DNA from: Bradyrhizobium sp. 170
Lineage (GTDB): Bacteria > Pseudomonadota > Alphaproteobacteria > Rhizobiales > Xanthobacteraceae
Length of the DNA stretch: 64,000 nucleotides
Reading direction: 5' to 3'
NCBI RefSeq assembly: GCF_023101085.1
Contig: NZ_CP064703.1
Coordinates: 496,001 to 560,000, forward strand
The notes under the pieces were generated by a model. It was given only the letters and a program-made list of their open reading frames with translations, was not told where the DNA came from and ran no database searches. The position numbers and the translations under genes are program-made. Shown one piece after another: positions 41,265-49,803 of the stretch. Each line of letters starts with the position of its first letter. The first letter of the stretch is position 1.

Positions 41265-43067
41265 TCACACCTTCTCAGCCATGAACGCGCGCCAGCCGCC
41301 GTAGCCTGAAATATCGCGCGCGCCCTCGACCGCCACGGGCTCCACCATAAAACCCTTCACGCCTCTTCCGTCAGCCAGCCGGATCGTGCCGATCCCGAGC
41401 GGCGGCGGGATCGCGGCGACGAACTTGCCGAAGGCTGCCGCCGACAGCGCCCATAGCTCCAGCTTGATCGAATGCCCCGCGCCGGCGTCCACGCGCAGCA
41501 TGCCGGGCTTCGGCGGCGTGGTGTCGAGCGCATAGAGTCTGTAGTCTGGCGCCGTCATGGCCGCCTCGAGCAGGCGTGCGCGGAGCGCCTGCAATTCGCC
41601 GTTGAGCGCCATGCCGGAGAGATGCGCCCCGACCACGGCGATGGTGATTTCGTCGCCGGCGGCGCCGGACGGCAATGGGGCGAGCGCGGGCTGCATCAGC
41701 CCCTTGGCTCCCATCTTCAGTTTGGTGTCGGCGTGAAACACGCGCCCGATACTGGCGAGCGCGGCGTCATGCCCCGCAGGTGCCAGCAGCGTGATGCCGA
41801 ACGGAATGCCGTCGGCATGCATCGCGGCCGGCAGTGCGAGGCCGCAGAGGTCGAGCAGATTCACAAAATTGGTGTAGGTGCCGAGCCTCGAGTTGAGCTC
41901 GACCGGATTGGCCAGCACCTGCGCAGTCGAATAAGCGGTCGGCGCCGTCGGTAGCACCATCGCATCGAAATTGGCGAAGCTGTGCTCAGCGGCACGCCGC
42001 AGCGCCTGCAGCCGATAGAGCGCGGCAAAGGTGTCGGCGGCGGTCAGCCGTGCGCCGGCGGCCGTGATCTCGCGCGTCACCGGATGGATCGAATCCGGCG
42101 CGGAGGCCAGCAGGTCGCGGATGACGAGATAACGTTCGGCGACCCACGGGCCCTCATAGAGCAGCCGCGCGGTCTCATAAAACGGCTCCAGATCGAATTC
42201 GACCAGCGTGGCGCCGAGCGATGTCCAGCGCGCAAGCGCCTCGCCATAGGCTTTCTCCGCGGCGCGGTCGCCGAAGAAGATCAATTGGCCGTTGCGCGGC
42301 ACGCCGAGCCGGAGTTTTTCGGGAAATGCGGTCACCGCTCCCAGCGGCCGGTCGCGCGAATACGGATCGGCGCCATCGAGCCCGGCCATCGCCGCCAGCG
42401 CGGTCATCGCGTCGTCGACGGTCAGCGAGAACACCGAGATGCAGTCGAGCGTCCGGCACGCCGGCACCAGGCCAGCGTTGGAGATCAGCCCGAGGCTCGG
42501 TTTCAATCCGATAATGTTGTTCAGCATCGCCGGCACGCGGCCACTGCCCGCGGTGTCGGTGCCGAGCGCCAGCGGCACGAGACCGGCGGAAACCGCGACG
42601 GCCGATCCCGAACTCGATCCGCCCGGAACGAGATCGGCACGGATCGGATTGACGGGAATGCCGTAGGGCGAGCGGACGCCGACCAGACCGGTCGCGAACT
42701 GGTCGAGATTGGTCTTGCCGATGATGATGGCGCCGGCCGCCCGCAGTTTTGCCACGGCCGTCGAATCCTGCGCGGGCGAATAGGAGAATGCCGGGCAGGC
42801 GGCGGTGGTTGGCATGCCCTGCGCGTCGATATTGTCTTTTACGGCGACCGGGACACCGTAGAGCGGAAGCTGCGCAGCGTCTTTTTTCGTCAGGCCTTCC
42901 GCTTCCGCCAGCGCGTCCTTTTCATCGCGGAGCGAGATGAACACGGCCGGATCGTTGTGGGCGCGGATGCGCTGATAGCTGCGCGCGATGGTTTGCGCCG
43001 GGGTCATGGTCGCGGCGCGGTGCGCGGCGACGATGGCGGCAACGGTTTCAGGCGCGTCAGACTGCAT
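41265..43067 (-). CDS. atzF: Allophanate hydrolase
   Basis: A 600-residue two-domain enzyme that splits allophanate to ammonia and CO2. The amidase domain has Lys in PVAVKDNIDAQGMPTTAACP, a Ser cluster in VPGGSSSGSAVAVSAGLVPL and TDTAGSGRVPA. The C-terminal domain (from about residue 460, EITIAVVGAHLSGMALNGEL) is characteristic of AtzF-type proteins and absent from ordinary amidases. ATG at 43067 is used; a TTG at 43091 is in frame. It is convergent with the atzG/E/H operon and completes its pathway. Confidence 0.93.
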   Translation of the reverse strand: MQSDAPETVAAIVAAHRAATMTPAQTIARSYQRIRAHNDPAVFISLRDEKDALAEAEGLTKKDAAQLPLYGVPVAVKDNIDAQGMPTTAACPAFSYSPAQDSTAVAKLRAAGAIIIGKTNLDQFATGLVGVRSPYGIPVNPIRADLVPGGSSSGSAVAVSAGLVPLALGTDTAGSGRVPAMLNNIIGLKPSLGLISNAGLVPACRTLDCISVFSLTVDDAMTALAAMAGLDGADPYSRDRPLGAVTAFPEKLRLGVPRNGQLIFFGDRAAEKAYGEALARWTSLGATLVEFDLEPFYETARLLYEGPWVAERYLVIRDLLASAPDSIHPVTREITAAGARLTAADTFAALYRLQALRRAAEHSFANFDAMVLPTAPTAYSTAQVLANPVELNSRLGTYTNFVNLLDLCGLALPAAMHADGIPFGITLLAPAGHDAALASIGRVFHADTKLKMGAKGLMQPALAPLPSGAAGDEITIAVVGAHLSGMALNGELQALRARLLEAAMTAPDYRLYALDTTPPKPGMLRVDAGAGHSIKLELWALSAAAFGKFVAAIPPPLGIGTIRLADGRGVKGFMVEPVAVEGARDISGYGGWRAFMAEKV

Positions 43068-43123
43068 GGCGAGCAAAACTCCAGCGAGCAAAGGTTACCG
43101 GGAGTGAAGCAAGCGATGTGCCA

Positions 43124-43133
43124 TTGTGTACAA
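43124..43133. promoter_or_regulatory. Candidate GntR operator upstream of atzF
   Basis: TTGTGTACAA, a TTGT-N2-ACAA palindrome 57 bp upstream of the atzF start. It resembles TTGTATGCAA at 32838, upstream of the operon that encodes the GntR protein. Inference from similarity of the two sites. Confidence 0.45.
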
Positions 43134-43276
43134 CGGTTGGATGGAGCCGGTATCAAAGGATAGGTACGCAGTATCAGGTATTTAGGGTGCAAGTGTACCC
43201 GCTCTTCGCGCCTGGCGCAGGCGAGTAGTTGCCTAATATATAGGCGAGAAGGCCCGTGGCGAGGCGACGGCCGCGA

Positions 43277-43810
43277 TCAGGTGAACGCGGAAAGGATTTG
43301 CAGAAGCCGCTCCCGGTTTTCCTTGCCGATTTTATCGGCCACATGGCGCTCATGTTCGGCGGCGAGCCGCCTGAACTGCGCCAGTGCGGTCCTGCCGCGC
43401 GCGGTCAGGTGCAAGGCGTGGGAGCGCCGGTCGGTGGCCGATCTGAGGCGGCTGACCAGTTCGCGCTTTTCGAGGCTGTCCAGCAGGTGCACCAGCCTGG
43501 CGCGCTCGATCCCGAGCCGCTTGGCGACCGCCATCTGGCTCAGGCCCGGGTTCGCACCGATCACCGTCATCACGGAATACTGCGTCGGCCTGATGTCGAC
43601 GGCACCGAGCGTGCGGATAAAATCCTGAAAAATCCAGATCTGGAAGCGCCGCACCGCATAGCCGGCGTGGCCGGCCAGCGCGTCGAGGGCGATCGCATCA
43701 TCCATGACATCGCCTTGCACGCTGCCGTTTCGACCTTGCGTCCGGCCGGAACGCGGTCGCGCGCTCGCGCGCGATTTGGCCGTTCTGGGCATTTGACTGT
43801 TTCCCGCCAT
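43277..43810 (-). CDS. MarR-family transcriptional regulator 1
   Basis: A winged-helix regulator of about 177 residues from the ATG at 43810 (alternative ATG at 43792). The basic N-terminal tail is unusually long. The DNA-binding part is clear: PTQYSVMTVIGANPGLSQMA, VAKRLGIERARLVHLLDSLE and a wing with SATDRRSHALHLTARG. It is divergent from the feruloyl-CoA synthetase-like gene; a set of TTGTTG/CAACAA palindromes lies between them. Probably represses the ligase gene until an aromatic acid or its CoA ester is present. Confidence 0.9.
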   Translation of the reverse strand: MAGNSQMPRTAKSRASARPRSGRTQGRNGSVQGDVMDDAIALDALAGHAGYAVRRFQIWIFQDFIRTLGAVDIRPTQYSVMTVIGANPGLSQMAVAKRLGIERARLVHLLDSLEKRELVSRLRSATDRRSHALHLTARGRTALAQFRRLAAEHERHVADKIGKENRERLLQILSAFT

Positions 43811-43848
43811 CGCCTCTGCTTCTAGCGCTTCGCGGACTTCAAGGGAAG

Positions 43849-43885
43849 ATTGTTGTTGACGACAACAATTGTTGTGCTCAACAAT
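43849..43885. promoter_or_regulatory. Candidate MarR operator, overlapping TTGTTG/CAACAA palindromes
   Basis: Within 37 bp, half-sites alternate TTGTTG, CAACAA, TTGTTG, CAACAA. The centre ACAACAATTGTTGT (43862-43875) is a perfect 14-bp palindrome; the outer ATTGTTG and CAACAAT also face each other. It lies between the divergent MarR and CoA-ligase genes. Confidence 0.7.
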
Positions 43886-43961
43886 AGGGGCAAGCGGCCC
43901 TTCGAGCCGCACGCCGGCATGCCGCGCGGCAACCCTGAAACAGCCGGGACAGGAGGAAGCC

Positions 43962-45824
43962 ATGACCATCGCCGCCGCAAGCGGTGACAATTCCAGCAAT
44001 CTGTTCGCGACGCCTGCGATTGCCGCCGATCGCCGCGCCGACGGCAGTATCCTGGTGAAGTCGACCGTGCCGCTTCAGCCGGGTGCGCGTTGCATCGGCG
44101 ACTGGCTGGAGCATTGGGCACGGCAGGCGCCGGAGCGGGTTTTTGTCGCCGATCGCTCCAGCGCCGATGCGCCGTGGTCGACGGTCACCTACAAGGACGC
44201 GTTGAAGCAGGTGCGCTCGGCGGCGGCGTGGATCCTCGCGCAAGGGCTGAGCGCCGAGCGACCGCTGGTGATCCTGTCCGACAACAGCGTCGAGCACGCA
44301 CTGTTCGCGCTCGCGGCCCAGCATATCGGCGTACCGTCGGCCGCGATCTCGCCGGCCTATTCGCTGATGTCGAAAGACTTCGACAAGCTCAGGAGCATGA
44401 TTACGCTGCTCGAGCCCGGCGCGATCTATGTTTCCGCCACAAAGCCGTTCGCGGCGGCGCTGGCGGCGATCCAGCCGCTGCATTCGGCTGCGACCGTCAG
44501 CGGCAGCGCCGGGGACACCGACGCCATCTCGTTTCGCAACATCGCGGCCACGCCGGAAACGCCCGACGTTGGCAAAGCCTTCGCGGCGATCACGCCCGAC
44601 ACGATCGCAAAGTTCCTGTTCACATCGGGTTCGACCGGCACGCCAAAGGCCGTCATCAACACCCAGCGCATGCTGACCTCGAGCCAGCAGGCCAAGGCGC
44701 AGACCTGGACGTTCCTCGATGATATCGGCGAGAAGCTGGTGATCCTCGACTGGCTGCCGTGGAGCCACACCTTCGGCGCCAACCACAATTTCAACCTGGT
44801 GCTGCGCAACGGCGGCACGCTCTATGTCGACGGCGGCAAGCCGGCGCCGGGGCTGTTTGCGACCTCGCTCGCCAATCTGCGCAGCGTGATGCCGACGGTC
44901 TATTTCAACGTGCCGCGCGGTTTTGACATGCTGATCGCGGCGCTGCGCGGCGATGACGAGTTGCGGCAAAAATTCTTCAGCGAGGTGAAATTCGCTTTCT
45001 ACGCGGGCGCTGCGCTGCCGCAGAATCTCTGGGATGCGCTGGAAGAACTCTCGATCAAGACGGTCGGCCGCGCGCTGCCGATGGTGTCGGCCTGGGGCTC
45101 GACCGAGACGTCGCCGCTGGCGACTGATTGCCACTTCCAGGCCAGGCGTTCCGGCAATATCGGCGTGCCGATCCCGGGCACCGAATTGAAGCTGGTGCCG
45201 TCGGGCGACAAGCTGGAGGTGCGCGTGCGCGGCCCGAACGTCACGCCCGGCTACTGGAAGGCGCCGGAACTGACCGCGCAGGCGTTCGATGCGGAAGGCT
45301 TCTATCTGATCGGCGACGCCGTGACTTTTGCCGATCCGGCGCGTCCCGAACTCGGTCTGTTTTTCGACGGCCGCGTCGCCGAGGACTTCAAGCTCAATTC
45401 CGGCACCTGGGTCAACGTCGGCACCTTGCGCGTGGCGGGAATCGCCGCGCTGGCGCCGCTGGCGCAGGATATCGTTGTCACCGGCCATAGCAGCGATGAA
45501 GTCCGCTTCCTCGTATTTCCGAACATCGCGGCCTGCAGAGCGCATGCCGGTCTATCAGACAATACCGATGTGAAAGACGTGATCGGCCACGACAAGGTTC
45601 GCAGTGCGATTAGGCAAGGCCTTGCAAAGCTGAAGGCGCAGAGCGGCAACTCGTCGGGGCACGCCACGCGGGCGCTGCTTTTGGCCGAGATCGCGTCCGT
45701 GGACGACGGCGAGATCACCGACAAGGGCTACATCAACCAGCGCGCGGTGCTGACGCGGCGCGCGGGCGCGGTGGCAACGCTGGACGACGATTCGTCGGCC
45801 GAATGGATCGGCTGCGCCGGCTGA
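43962..45824 (+). CDS. Feruloyl-CoA synthetase-like acyl-CoA ligase
   Basis: A 620-residue ANL-superfamily enzyme that would activate an aromatic acid with ATP and CoA. The P-loop FLFTSGSTGTPKAVINTQRM, the A5-like SAWGSTETSPLA and the A7/A8 motifs (FYLIGDAVTF, FFDGRVAEDFKLNSGTWV) are present. The overall order matches the feruloyl-CoA synthase family; a ferulic, coumaric or related acid is likely. The ATG at 43962 follows GGAGGAAG. The tannase-type esterase at 57702 could supply such acids. Confidence 0.87.
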   Translation: MTIAAASGDNSSNLFATPAIAADRRADGSILVKSTVPLQPGARCIGDWLEHWARQAPERVFVADRSSADAPWSTVTYKDALKQVRSAAAWILAQGLSAERPLVILSDNSVEHALFALAAQHIGVPSAAISPAYSLMSKDFDKLRSMITLLEPGAIYVSATKPFAAALAAIQPLHSAATVSGSAGDTDAISFRNIAATPETPDVGKAFAAITPDTIAKFLFTSGSTGTPKAVINTQRMLTSSQQAKAQTWTFLDDIGEKLVILDWLPWSHTFGANHNFNLVLRNGGTLYVDGGKPAPGLFATSLANLRSVMPTVYFNVPRGFDMLIAALRGDDELRQKFFSEVKFAFYAGAALPQNLWDALEELSIKTVGRALPMVSAWGSTETSPLATDCHFQARRSGNIGVPIPGTELKLVPSGDKLEVRVRGPNVTPGYWKAPELTAQAFDAEGFYLIGDAVTFADPARPELGLFFDGRVAEDFKLNSGTWVNVGTLRVAGIAALAPLAQDIVVTGHSSDEVRFLVFPNIAACRAHAGLSDNTDVKDVIGHDKVRSAIRQGLAKLKAQSGNSSGHATRALLLAEIASVDDGEITDKGYINQRAVLTRRAGAVATLDDDSSAEWIGCAG

Positions 45825-45838
45825 GAGCTGTTCGCGCC

Positions 45839-46354
45839 TTAAAACCCGTTCTTGTGGGCTTCGACCAGCCGCACCAGCATCTGGAGAAAGGCGGTTTGCT
45901 CGGGCTTGCTGAGCGCGGAAAGCGTCTGCGCATTGAAACGCTCGCCCAGCCGGCTGGCTTCGTCGGCGCGCCTCTCGCCCGCCACGCTGAGGCTGAGTTC
46001 GACCGCCCGCTTGTCCCGCGTGGATCGCTTCCGCTTGAGAATTCCGGTCTCCTCCATCCGCGACAGGATCTTCACCAGGTTGGGCAATTGCATTTTCAGC
46101 ACGCCGGCCAACTCGCTCTGCGTCACCGTCTTGTTGTCGCGCACAGCGACCAGGATGGCGTATTCGAGCGGCGAAAGTTTTAGCGCTTCGAAATACGGAT
46201 AAAACGCCTCGAAATTCTGCAACTGCAGGATCCGGATCATGAATCCCGGGGTCTGCCGTAGCGCGGCGAGATCGAGTTCCCGGCCCGCGTCCGGCTCGGC
46301 CGGTCTGGCTCCCCCGTTGGCCTTGCGCGTCGAAACTTTGGCGATTTTTCCCAT
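45839..46354 (-). CDS. MarR-family transcriptional regulator 2
   Basis: About 171 residues from ATG 46354 (an in-frame codon at 46396 would overlap the operator). Winged-helix motifs: LSPLEYAILVAVRDNKTVTQ, SELAGVLKMQLPNLVKILSR and a wing with RSTRDKRAVELSLSVAG. It diverges from the binding-protein gene at 46466, with a perfect 15-bp palindrome in between, and is convergent with the CoA-ligase gene. Confidence 0.9.
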   Translation of the reverse strand: MGKIAKVSTRKANGGARPAEPDAGRELDLAALRQTPGFMIRILQLQNFEAFYPYFEALKLSPLEYAILVAVRDNKTVTQSELAGVLKMQLPNLVKILSRMEETGILKRKRSTRDKRAVELSLSVAGERRADEASRLGERFNAQTLSALSKPEQTAFLQMLVRLVEAHKNGF

Positions 46355-46400
46355 GGCAATAGCTCGCACGGCATCACCTGAATTGACAATCCTCAAAATG

Positions 46401-46415
46401 CTTATAAGTTATAAG
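46401..46415. promoter_or_regulatory. Candidate MarR operator CTTATAAGTTATAAG
   Basis: A perfect 15-bp palindrome (7-bp arms about a central G) between the divergent MarR 2 gene and the binding-protein gene. AT-rich sites of this size are typical MarR operators. A TTGACA (46383-46388) lies just to its left. Confidence 0.65.
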
Positions 46416-46465
46416 TAATTTCGAAGTGGTCGCGAAGGCCGCCTTTTCCATTCAGGAGGGAATGC

Positions 46466-47689
46466 ATGCGACAGTTTTTTCGCTCAGGAATGCTCGTTGC
46501 CGCGCTCGGCGGCATGTTTGCCGGCGCAGCCCAAGGCCAAGCTCAAGCCCAGGACCGCGTCCGGATCGGCGTGCTCAACGACCAGTCGGGCGTGTTTTCG
46601 ACCTACCAGGGCGTAGGCTCGGTCATTGCCGCGCAAATGGCGGTGGAGGATTATGGCGGCAAGGCCGCCGGCAAGCCCGTCGACGTCATTACCGCCGATC
46701 ACCAGAACAAGACCGACGTCGGCGTCGGCATCGCGCGGCGCTGGTATGACACCGAAAACATCGACGCCATTTTCGACCTGCCGAACTCGGCAATCGCGCT
46801 CGCGGTCGCCAACATGAGCGAGCAGAAGAACAAGGTCTTTATCGGCTCCGGCGCTGGCACCGCGCTTCTCACCGGCGAAAAGTGCACGCCGAATACCGTG
46901 CACTGGACCTACGACACGTACGCCTATGGCCGCGGTCTCGGCAAAGCCGTGGTCGCGCAGGGCGGCAAGAAATGGTTCTTCCTGACCGCCGATTATGCCT
47001 TCGGCCACGATCTGGAGAGGCAGGCGATGGAAGGCGTCAAGGCATCCGGCGGCGAAGTGCTCGGCGCCGTGCGTCATCCGCTCGGCACCGCCGACTATGC
47101 TTCGTTCCTGCTACAGGCGCAGGCCTCGGGCGCCGATATCGTCGGCGTGGCCAATGCAGGCGACGACACCATCACCTCGATCAAGCAGGCGGCGGAGTTC
47201 GGGCTGACGCGGAAGCAGAAGCTGGTCGGGCTGATCCTCGGCATGAACGGCATTCCCGCGCTCGGCCTGAAGGCGGCGCAAGGTGCGCAGATCATGAATC
47301 CGTTCTACTGGGATCTCAACGACGGCACGCGCGCCTTCGCCAAGCGGTTCGCCGAACGCCATCCGCAGAAGAATTATCCGAACGACATGCAGGCCGGCGT
47401 CTACGCATCCGTGCTGCATTACCTGAAGGCTGTCGACAAGGCCGGCGGCGCCGCCGACGGCAAGGCCGTGGTGTCAGCGATGAAGGCGATGCCGACCGAT
47501 GATCCGTTGTTCGGCAAGGGAACCATCCGCAGCGACGGACGCAAGATTCACCCGTTCTATCTGCTCGAGGTCAAGAAGCCCGAGGAGTCCAGTTCGAAGT
47601 GGGACCTGTTGAAGGTCGTCGCGACGATCCCGGGTGATCAGGCTTTTCGGCCCGAGAGCGAGGGCAACTGCCCGCTGGTCAAGAAATGA
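46466..47689 (+). CDS. Branched-chain-type ABC solute-binding protein, paralog A
   Basis: A 407-residue Peripla_BP_6 (LivK-like) protein with a signal peptide ending QGQAQAQ. It has VRIGVLNDQSGVFSTYQG at the mature start and a distinctive ITADHQNKTDVGVGIARRW. In bradyrhizobia and R. palustris such proteins often bind aromatic acids. It is closely related to the protein at 50213 along its whole length. No permease or ATPase is nearby. A strong AGGAGGG ribosome site precedes the ATG. Confidence 0.9.
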   Translation: MRQFFRSGMLVAALGGMFAGAAQGQAQAQDRVRIGVLNDQSGVFSTYQGVGSVIAAQMAVEDYGGKAAGKPVDVITADHQNKTDVGVGIARRWYDTENIDAIFDLPNSAIALAVANMSEQKNKVFIGSGAGTALLTGEKCTPNTVHWTYDTYAYGRGLGKAVVAQGGKKWFFLTADYAFGHDLERQAMEGVKASGGEVLGAVRHPLGTADYASFLLQAQASGADIVGVANAGDDTITSIKQAAEFGLTRKQKLVGLILGMNGIPALGLKAAQGAQIMNPFYWDLNDGTRAFAKRFAERHPQKNYPNDMQAGVYASVLHYLKAVDKAGGAADGKAVVSAMKAMPTDDPLFGKGTIRSDGRKIHPFYLLEVKKPEESSSKWDLLKVVATIPGDQAFRPESEGNCPLVKK

Positions 47690-47698
47690 ACTGACTGA

Positions 47699-47724
47699 CG
47701 GCGGTCGGAGGGAACCGGCCGCCG
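47699..47724 (+). terminator. Hairpin after binding-protein gene A
   Basis: CGGCGGTCGG and CCGGCCGCCG form a 10-bp stem with one wobble and a 6-base loop, 10 bp after the stop. No T-run follows (CCGAAAATCGG), so termination would be Rho-assisted, or the hairpin protects the 3' end. Confidence 0.45.
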
Positions 47725-47756
47725 CCGAAAATCGGTCTTCGAGGCTTGTCGTATAT

Positions 47757-47770
47757 GTTGCCAAGGCAAC
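47757..47770. promoter_or_regulatory. Candidate MarR operator GTTGCC-AA-GGCAAC
   Basis: Six-bp perfect arms with a 2-bp spacer. The same arms occur at 63056-63069 upstream of another binding-protein gene. No gene start follows closely on the plus strand (next is at 48558), so its target is unclear. The rest of 47725-47946 shows no convincing gene. Confidence 0.5.
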
Positions 47771-47946
47771 TAATTTGTGCGAGCCTGTTTTCGACAAGCG
47801 GCCGATCGCAGAGCACAGAGATTGCCGGGCCGCGCAGGGAGAAACGGATGTTTGGGCGTGTCGGCTCGTCACGACACAATGCGGCACTGCGTACGCAACG
47901 CGATGGCGGCGGCGTCGTTCAACGCGGCGCGGCGAACGCGTTCCGC

Positions 47947-48477
47947 TCAGTCCCGACTGTCGACTTCGCCCGCGCCTTTTACGGCGTCGAGATTGCCGTG
48001 GACCCGCAGCAGCAGGGCGATCAAGGTTTCGCGTTCCGGCTTGCTCAGGCAGGACAGCAGGCGGCGTTCGCGCTCAAGCGCGACCGCGATCACCTGGTCG
48101 TGGGTGGTAAAGCCCTTCGCGGTCAGCGAGATCGAATGGGTGCGTCCGTCCTGCCGGTCGGCCCTGATGCTGACCAGGCCGCGCTCCTCCATACCTGCCA
48201 GCGTCCGGCTGACCGGTCCCTTGTCGAAGCCGATGACATGGCAGATGCGGGCCGCCGAAATTTCCGGCTCGATCGCGAGCAGCGACAGGATCCGCCATTC
48301 CGTGACGTTGACGCCAAAGCGCTTCTGATAGACCACGGTCGCGCTGCGCGACAATTTGTTGGCAATGAAGGTGATGAGCGCCGGGACATAACGGTCGAGG
48401 TCGAGCACCTGTTCGGCGCGTCGGCTTCTGCCTGCCGTGCCCGCGCGAGGGACGCGCGCCTGTCTGTTCCTGCTCAT
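47947..48477 (-). CDS. MarR-family transcriptional regulator 3
   Basis: A 176-residue regulator from ATG 48477, which follows GGAAG. Motifs: VTEWRILSLLAIEPEISAAR, ICHVIGFDKGPVSRTLAGME and a wing with RADRQDGRTHSISLTAKG. It diverges from the CYP199A-like P450 gene with only 80 bp between starts, so it most likely controls the P450-ferredoxin-binding-protein operon. Confidence 0.9.
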   Translation of the reverse strand: MSRNRQARVPRAGTAGRSRRAEQVLDLDRYVPALITFIANKLSRSATVVYQKRFGVNVTEWRILSLLAIEPEISAARICHVIGFDKGPVSRTLAGMEERGLVSIRADRQDGRTHSISLTAKGFTTHDQVIAVALERERRLLSCLSKPERETLIALLLRVHGNLDAVKGAGEVDSRD

Positions 48478-48557
48478 GCTCTTCCGAAACCGCTCCAGCG
48501 TTCCAGACATAGAGACAGGGCATACCGTTCCGCAAGAACAATATGCAGGAGACCCAC

Positions 48558-49793
48558 ATGAGCGCGACCTCCGGCACAGATTCGGTAACCCCGGCGCGGG
48601 GTGCGCCGGCCGGTGTGCCAAGCCTGGACGTAGACCCGTTCTCGAACGAGTTTTTCGAGGATCCGCACGCGATCCACGACACCCTCCGCGAGGCCGGGCC
48701 GCTGGTATGGCTCGACAAATGGGGCGTCTATGGCGTGGCGCGCTATGCCGAGGTGCACGCCGTTCTCAACGATCCCCTGACCTTCTGTTCGAGCCGCGGC
48801 GTGGGCCTGAGCGATTTCGCCAAGGAAAAGCCGTGGCGCCCGCAAAGCATCATCCTCGAGGCGGACCCGCCGGCGCATACCAGGACGCGCACGGTGCTCG
48901 CCCAGGTACTGTCGCCGACGGCGATGAAAGGGGTCCGCGAACATTTCACGGCGATGGCCGCCGCCAAGGTCGACGAGTTACTGGCGCGCGGAAGTTTTGA
49001 CGCGGTTGCCGATCTCGCGGAGGCCTATCCGCTCTCGGTGTTTCCCGATGCGATGGGCCTGAAGCAGGAGGGGCGCGAGAACCTGCTGCCCTATGCCAGT
49101 CTCGTCTTCAACTCCTTCGGGCCGCCAAACCAGTTGCGACAGGAGGCGATCGAACGCTCGGCGCCGCATCAGGCCTATGTCGCCGCGCAGTGCCAGCGCG
49201 AAAACCTCGCGCCCGGCGGTTTCGGCGCCTGCGTCCATGCCCGCGCCGATGCGGGCGACATCACGCCGGAAGAGGCGCCGCTATTGGTGCGTTCGCTGCT
49301 TTCGGCAGGCCTCGACACGACAGTCAACGGCATCGGCGCCGCGGTCTATTGCCTGGCGCGCTTCCCCGATCAGCTCGCGCGGCTGCGCAGCGATCCGACC
49401 TTGGCACGCAATGCGTTCGAAGAGGCGATCCGTTTCGAAAGCCCGGTGCAGACCTTCTTCCGCACCACGACGCGGGAAGTCGAACTTGCGGGCCATCGCA
49501 TCGGCGAGGGCGAGAAGGTGCTGATGTTCCTCGGCGCCGCCAACCGCGATCCGCGTCGCTGGGACAATCCTGACAGCTACGACGTGACCCGCCGCACCTC
49601 GGGCCATGTCGGGTTTGGCTCGGGCATCCATATGTGCGTCGGCCAGCTCCTCGCGCGCGTCGAAGGCGAGGTGATGCTGGCGGCGATCGCACGCAAGGTT
49701 GGTTCAATCGAGATCACCGGCCCGGTGAAGCGCCGCTACAACAACACGCTGCGCGGCCTCGAAAGTCTCCCCATTACGATTTCTCCGGCCTGA
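48558..49793 (+). CDS. Cytochrome P450, CYP199A type
   Basis: A 411-residue soluble P450. The I-helix has SLLSAGLDTTVNGIGAAVY, the ExxR motif is FEEAIR and the haem loop is GFGSGIHMCVGQLLAR. Long stretches agree with my memory of CYP199A2 of R. palustris (for example ILEADPPAHTRTR and FPDAMGLKQEGRENLLPYA). CYP199A enzymes oxidise para-substituted benzoic and cinnamic acids, notably O-demethylating 4-methoxybenzoate. ATG at 48558 follows AGGAGA. The ferredoxin gene follows after 10 bp. Confidence 0.92.
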   Translation: MSATSGTDSVTPARGAPAGVPSLDVDPFSNEFFEDPHAIHDTLREAGPLVWLDKWGVYGVARYAEVHAVLNDPLTFCSSRGVGLSDFAKEKPWRPQSIILEADPPAHTRTRTVLAQVLSPTAMKGVREHFTAMAAAKVDELLARGSFDAVADLAEAYPLSVFPDAMGLKQEGRENLLPYASLVFNSFGPPNQLRQEAIERSAPHQAYVAAQCQRENLAPGGFGACVHARADAGDITPEEAPLLVRSLLSAGLDTTVNGIGAAVYCLARFPDQLARLRSDPTLARNAFEEAIRFESPVQTFFRTTTREVELAGHRIGEGEKVLMFLGAANRDPRRWDNPDSYDVTRRTSGHVGFGSGIHMCVGQLLARVEGEVMLAAIARKVGSIEITGPVKRRYNNTLRGLESLPITISPA

Positions 49794-49803
49794 CGGACCG
49801 CTT

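Noticed and set aside
43878..45545. A 555-codon open frame opposite the feruloyl-CoA synthetase-like gene
   Set aside because: Low-complexity Arg/Gly-rich translation with no recognisable domain; the plus-strand frame has all ANL motifs.
47746..48561. A 271-codon plus-strand frame opposite MarR 3, which might explain the palindrome at 47757
   Set aside because: Most of it is antisense to the MarR gene, which has clear winged-helix motifs. The part before 47946 has a possible ribosome site but no recognisable protein.
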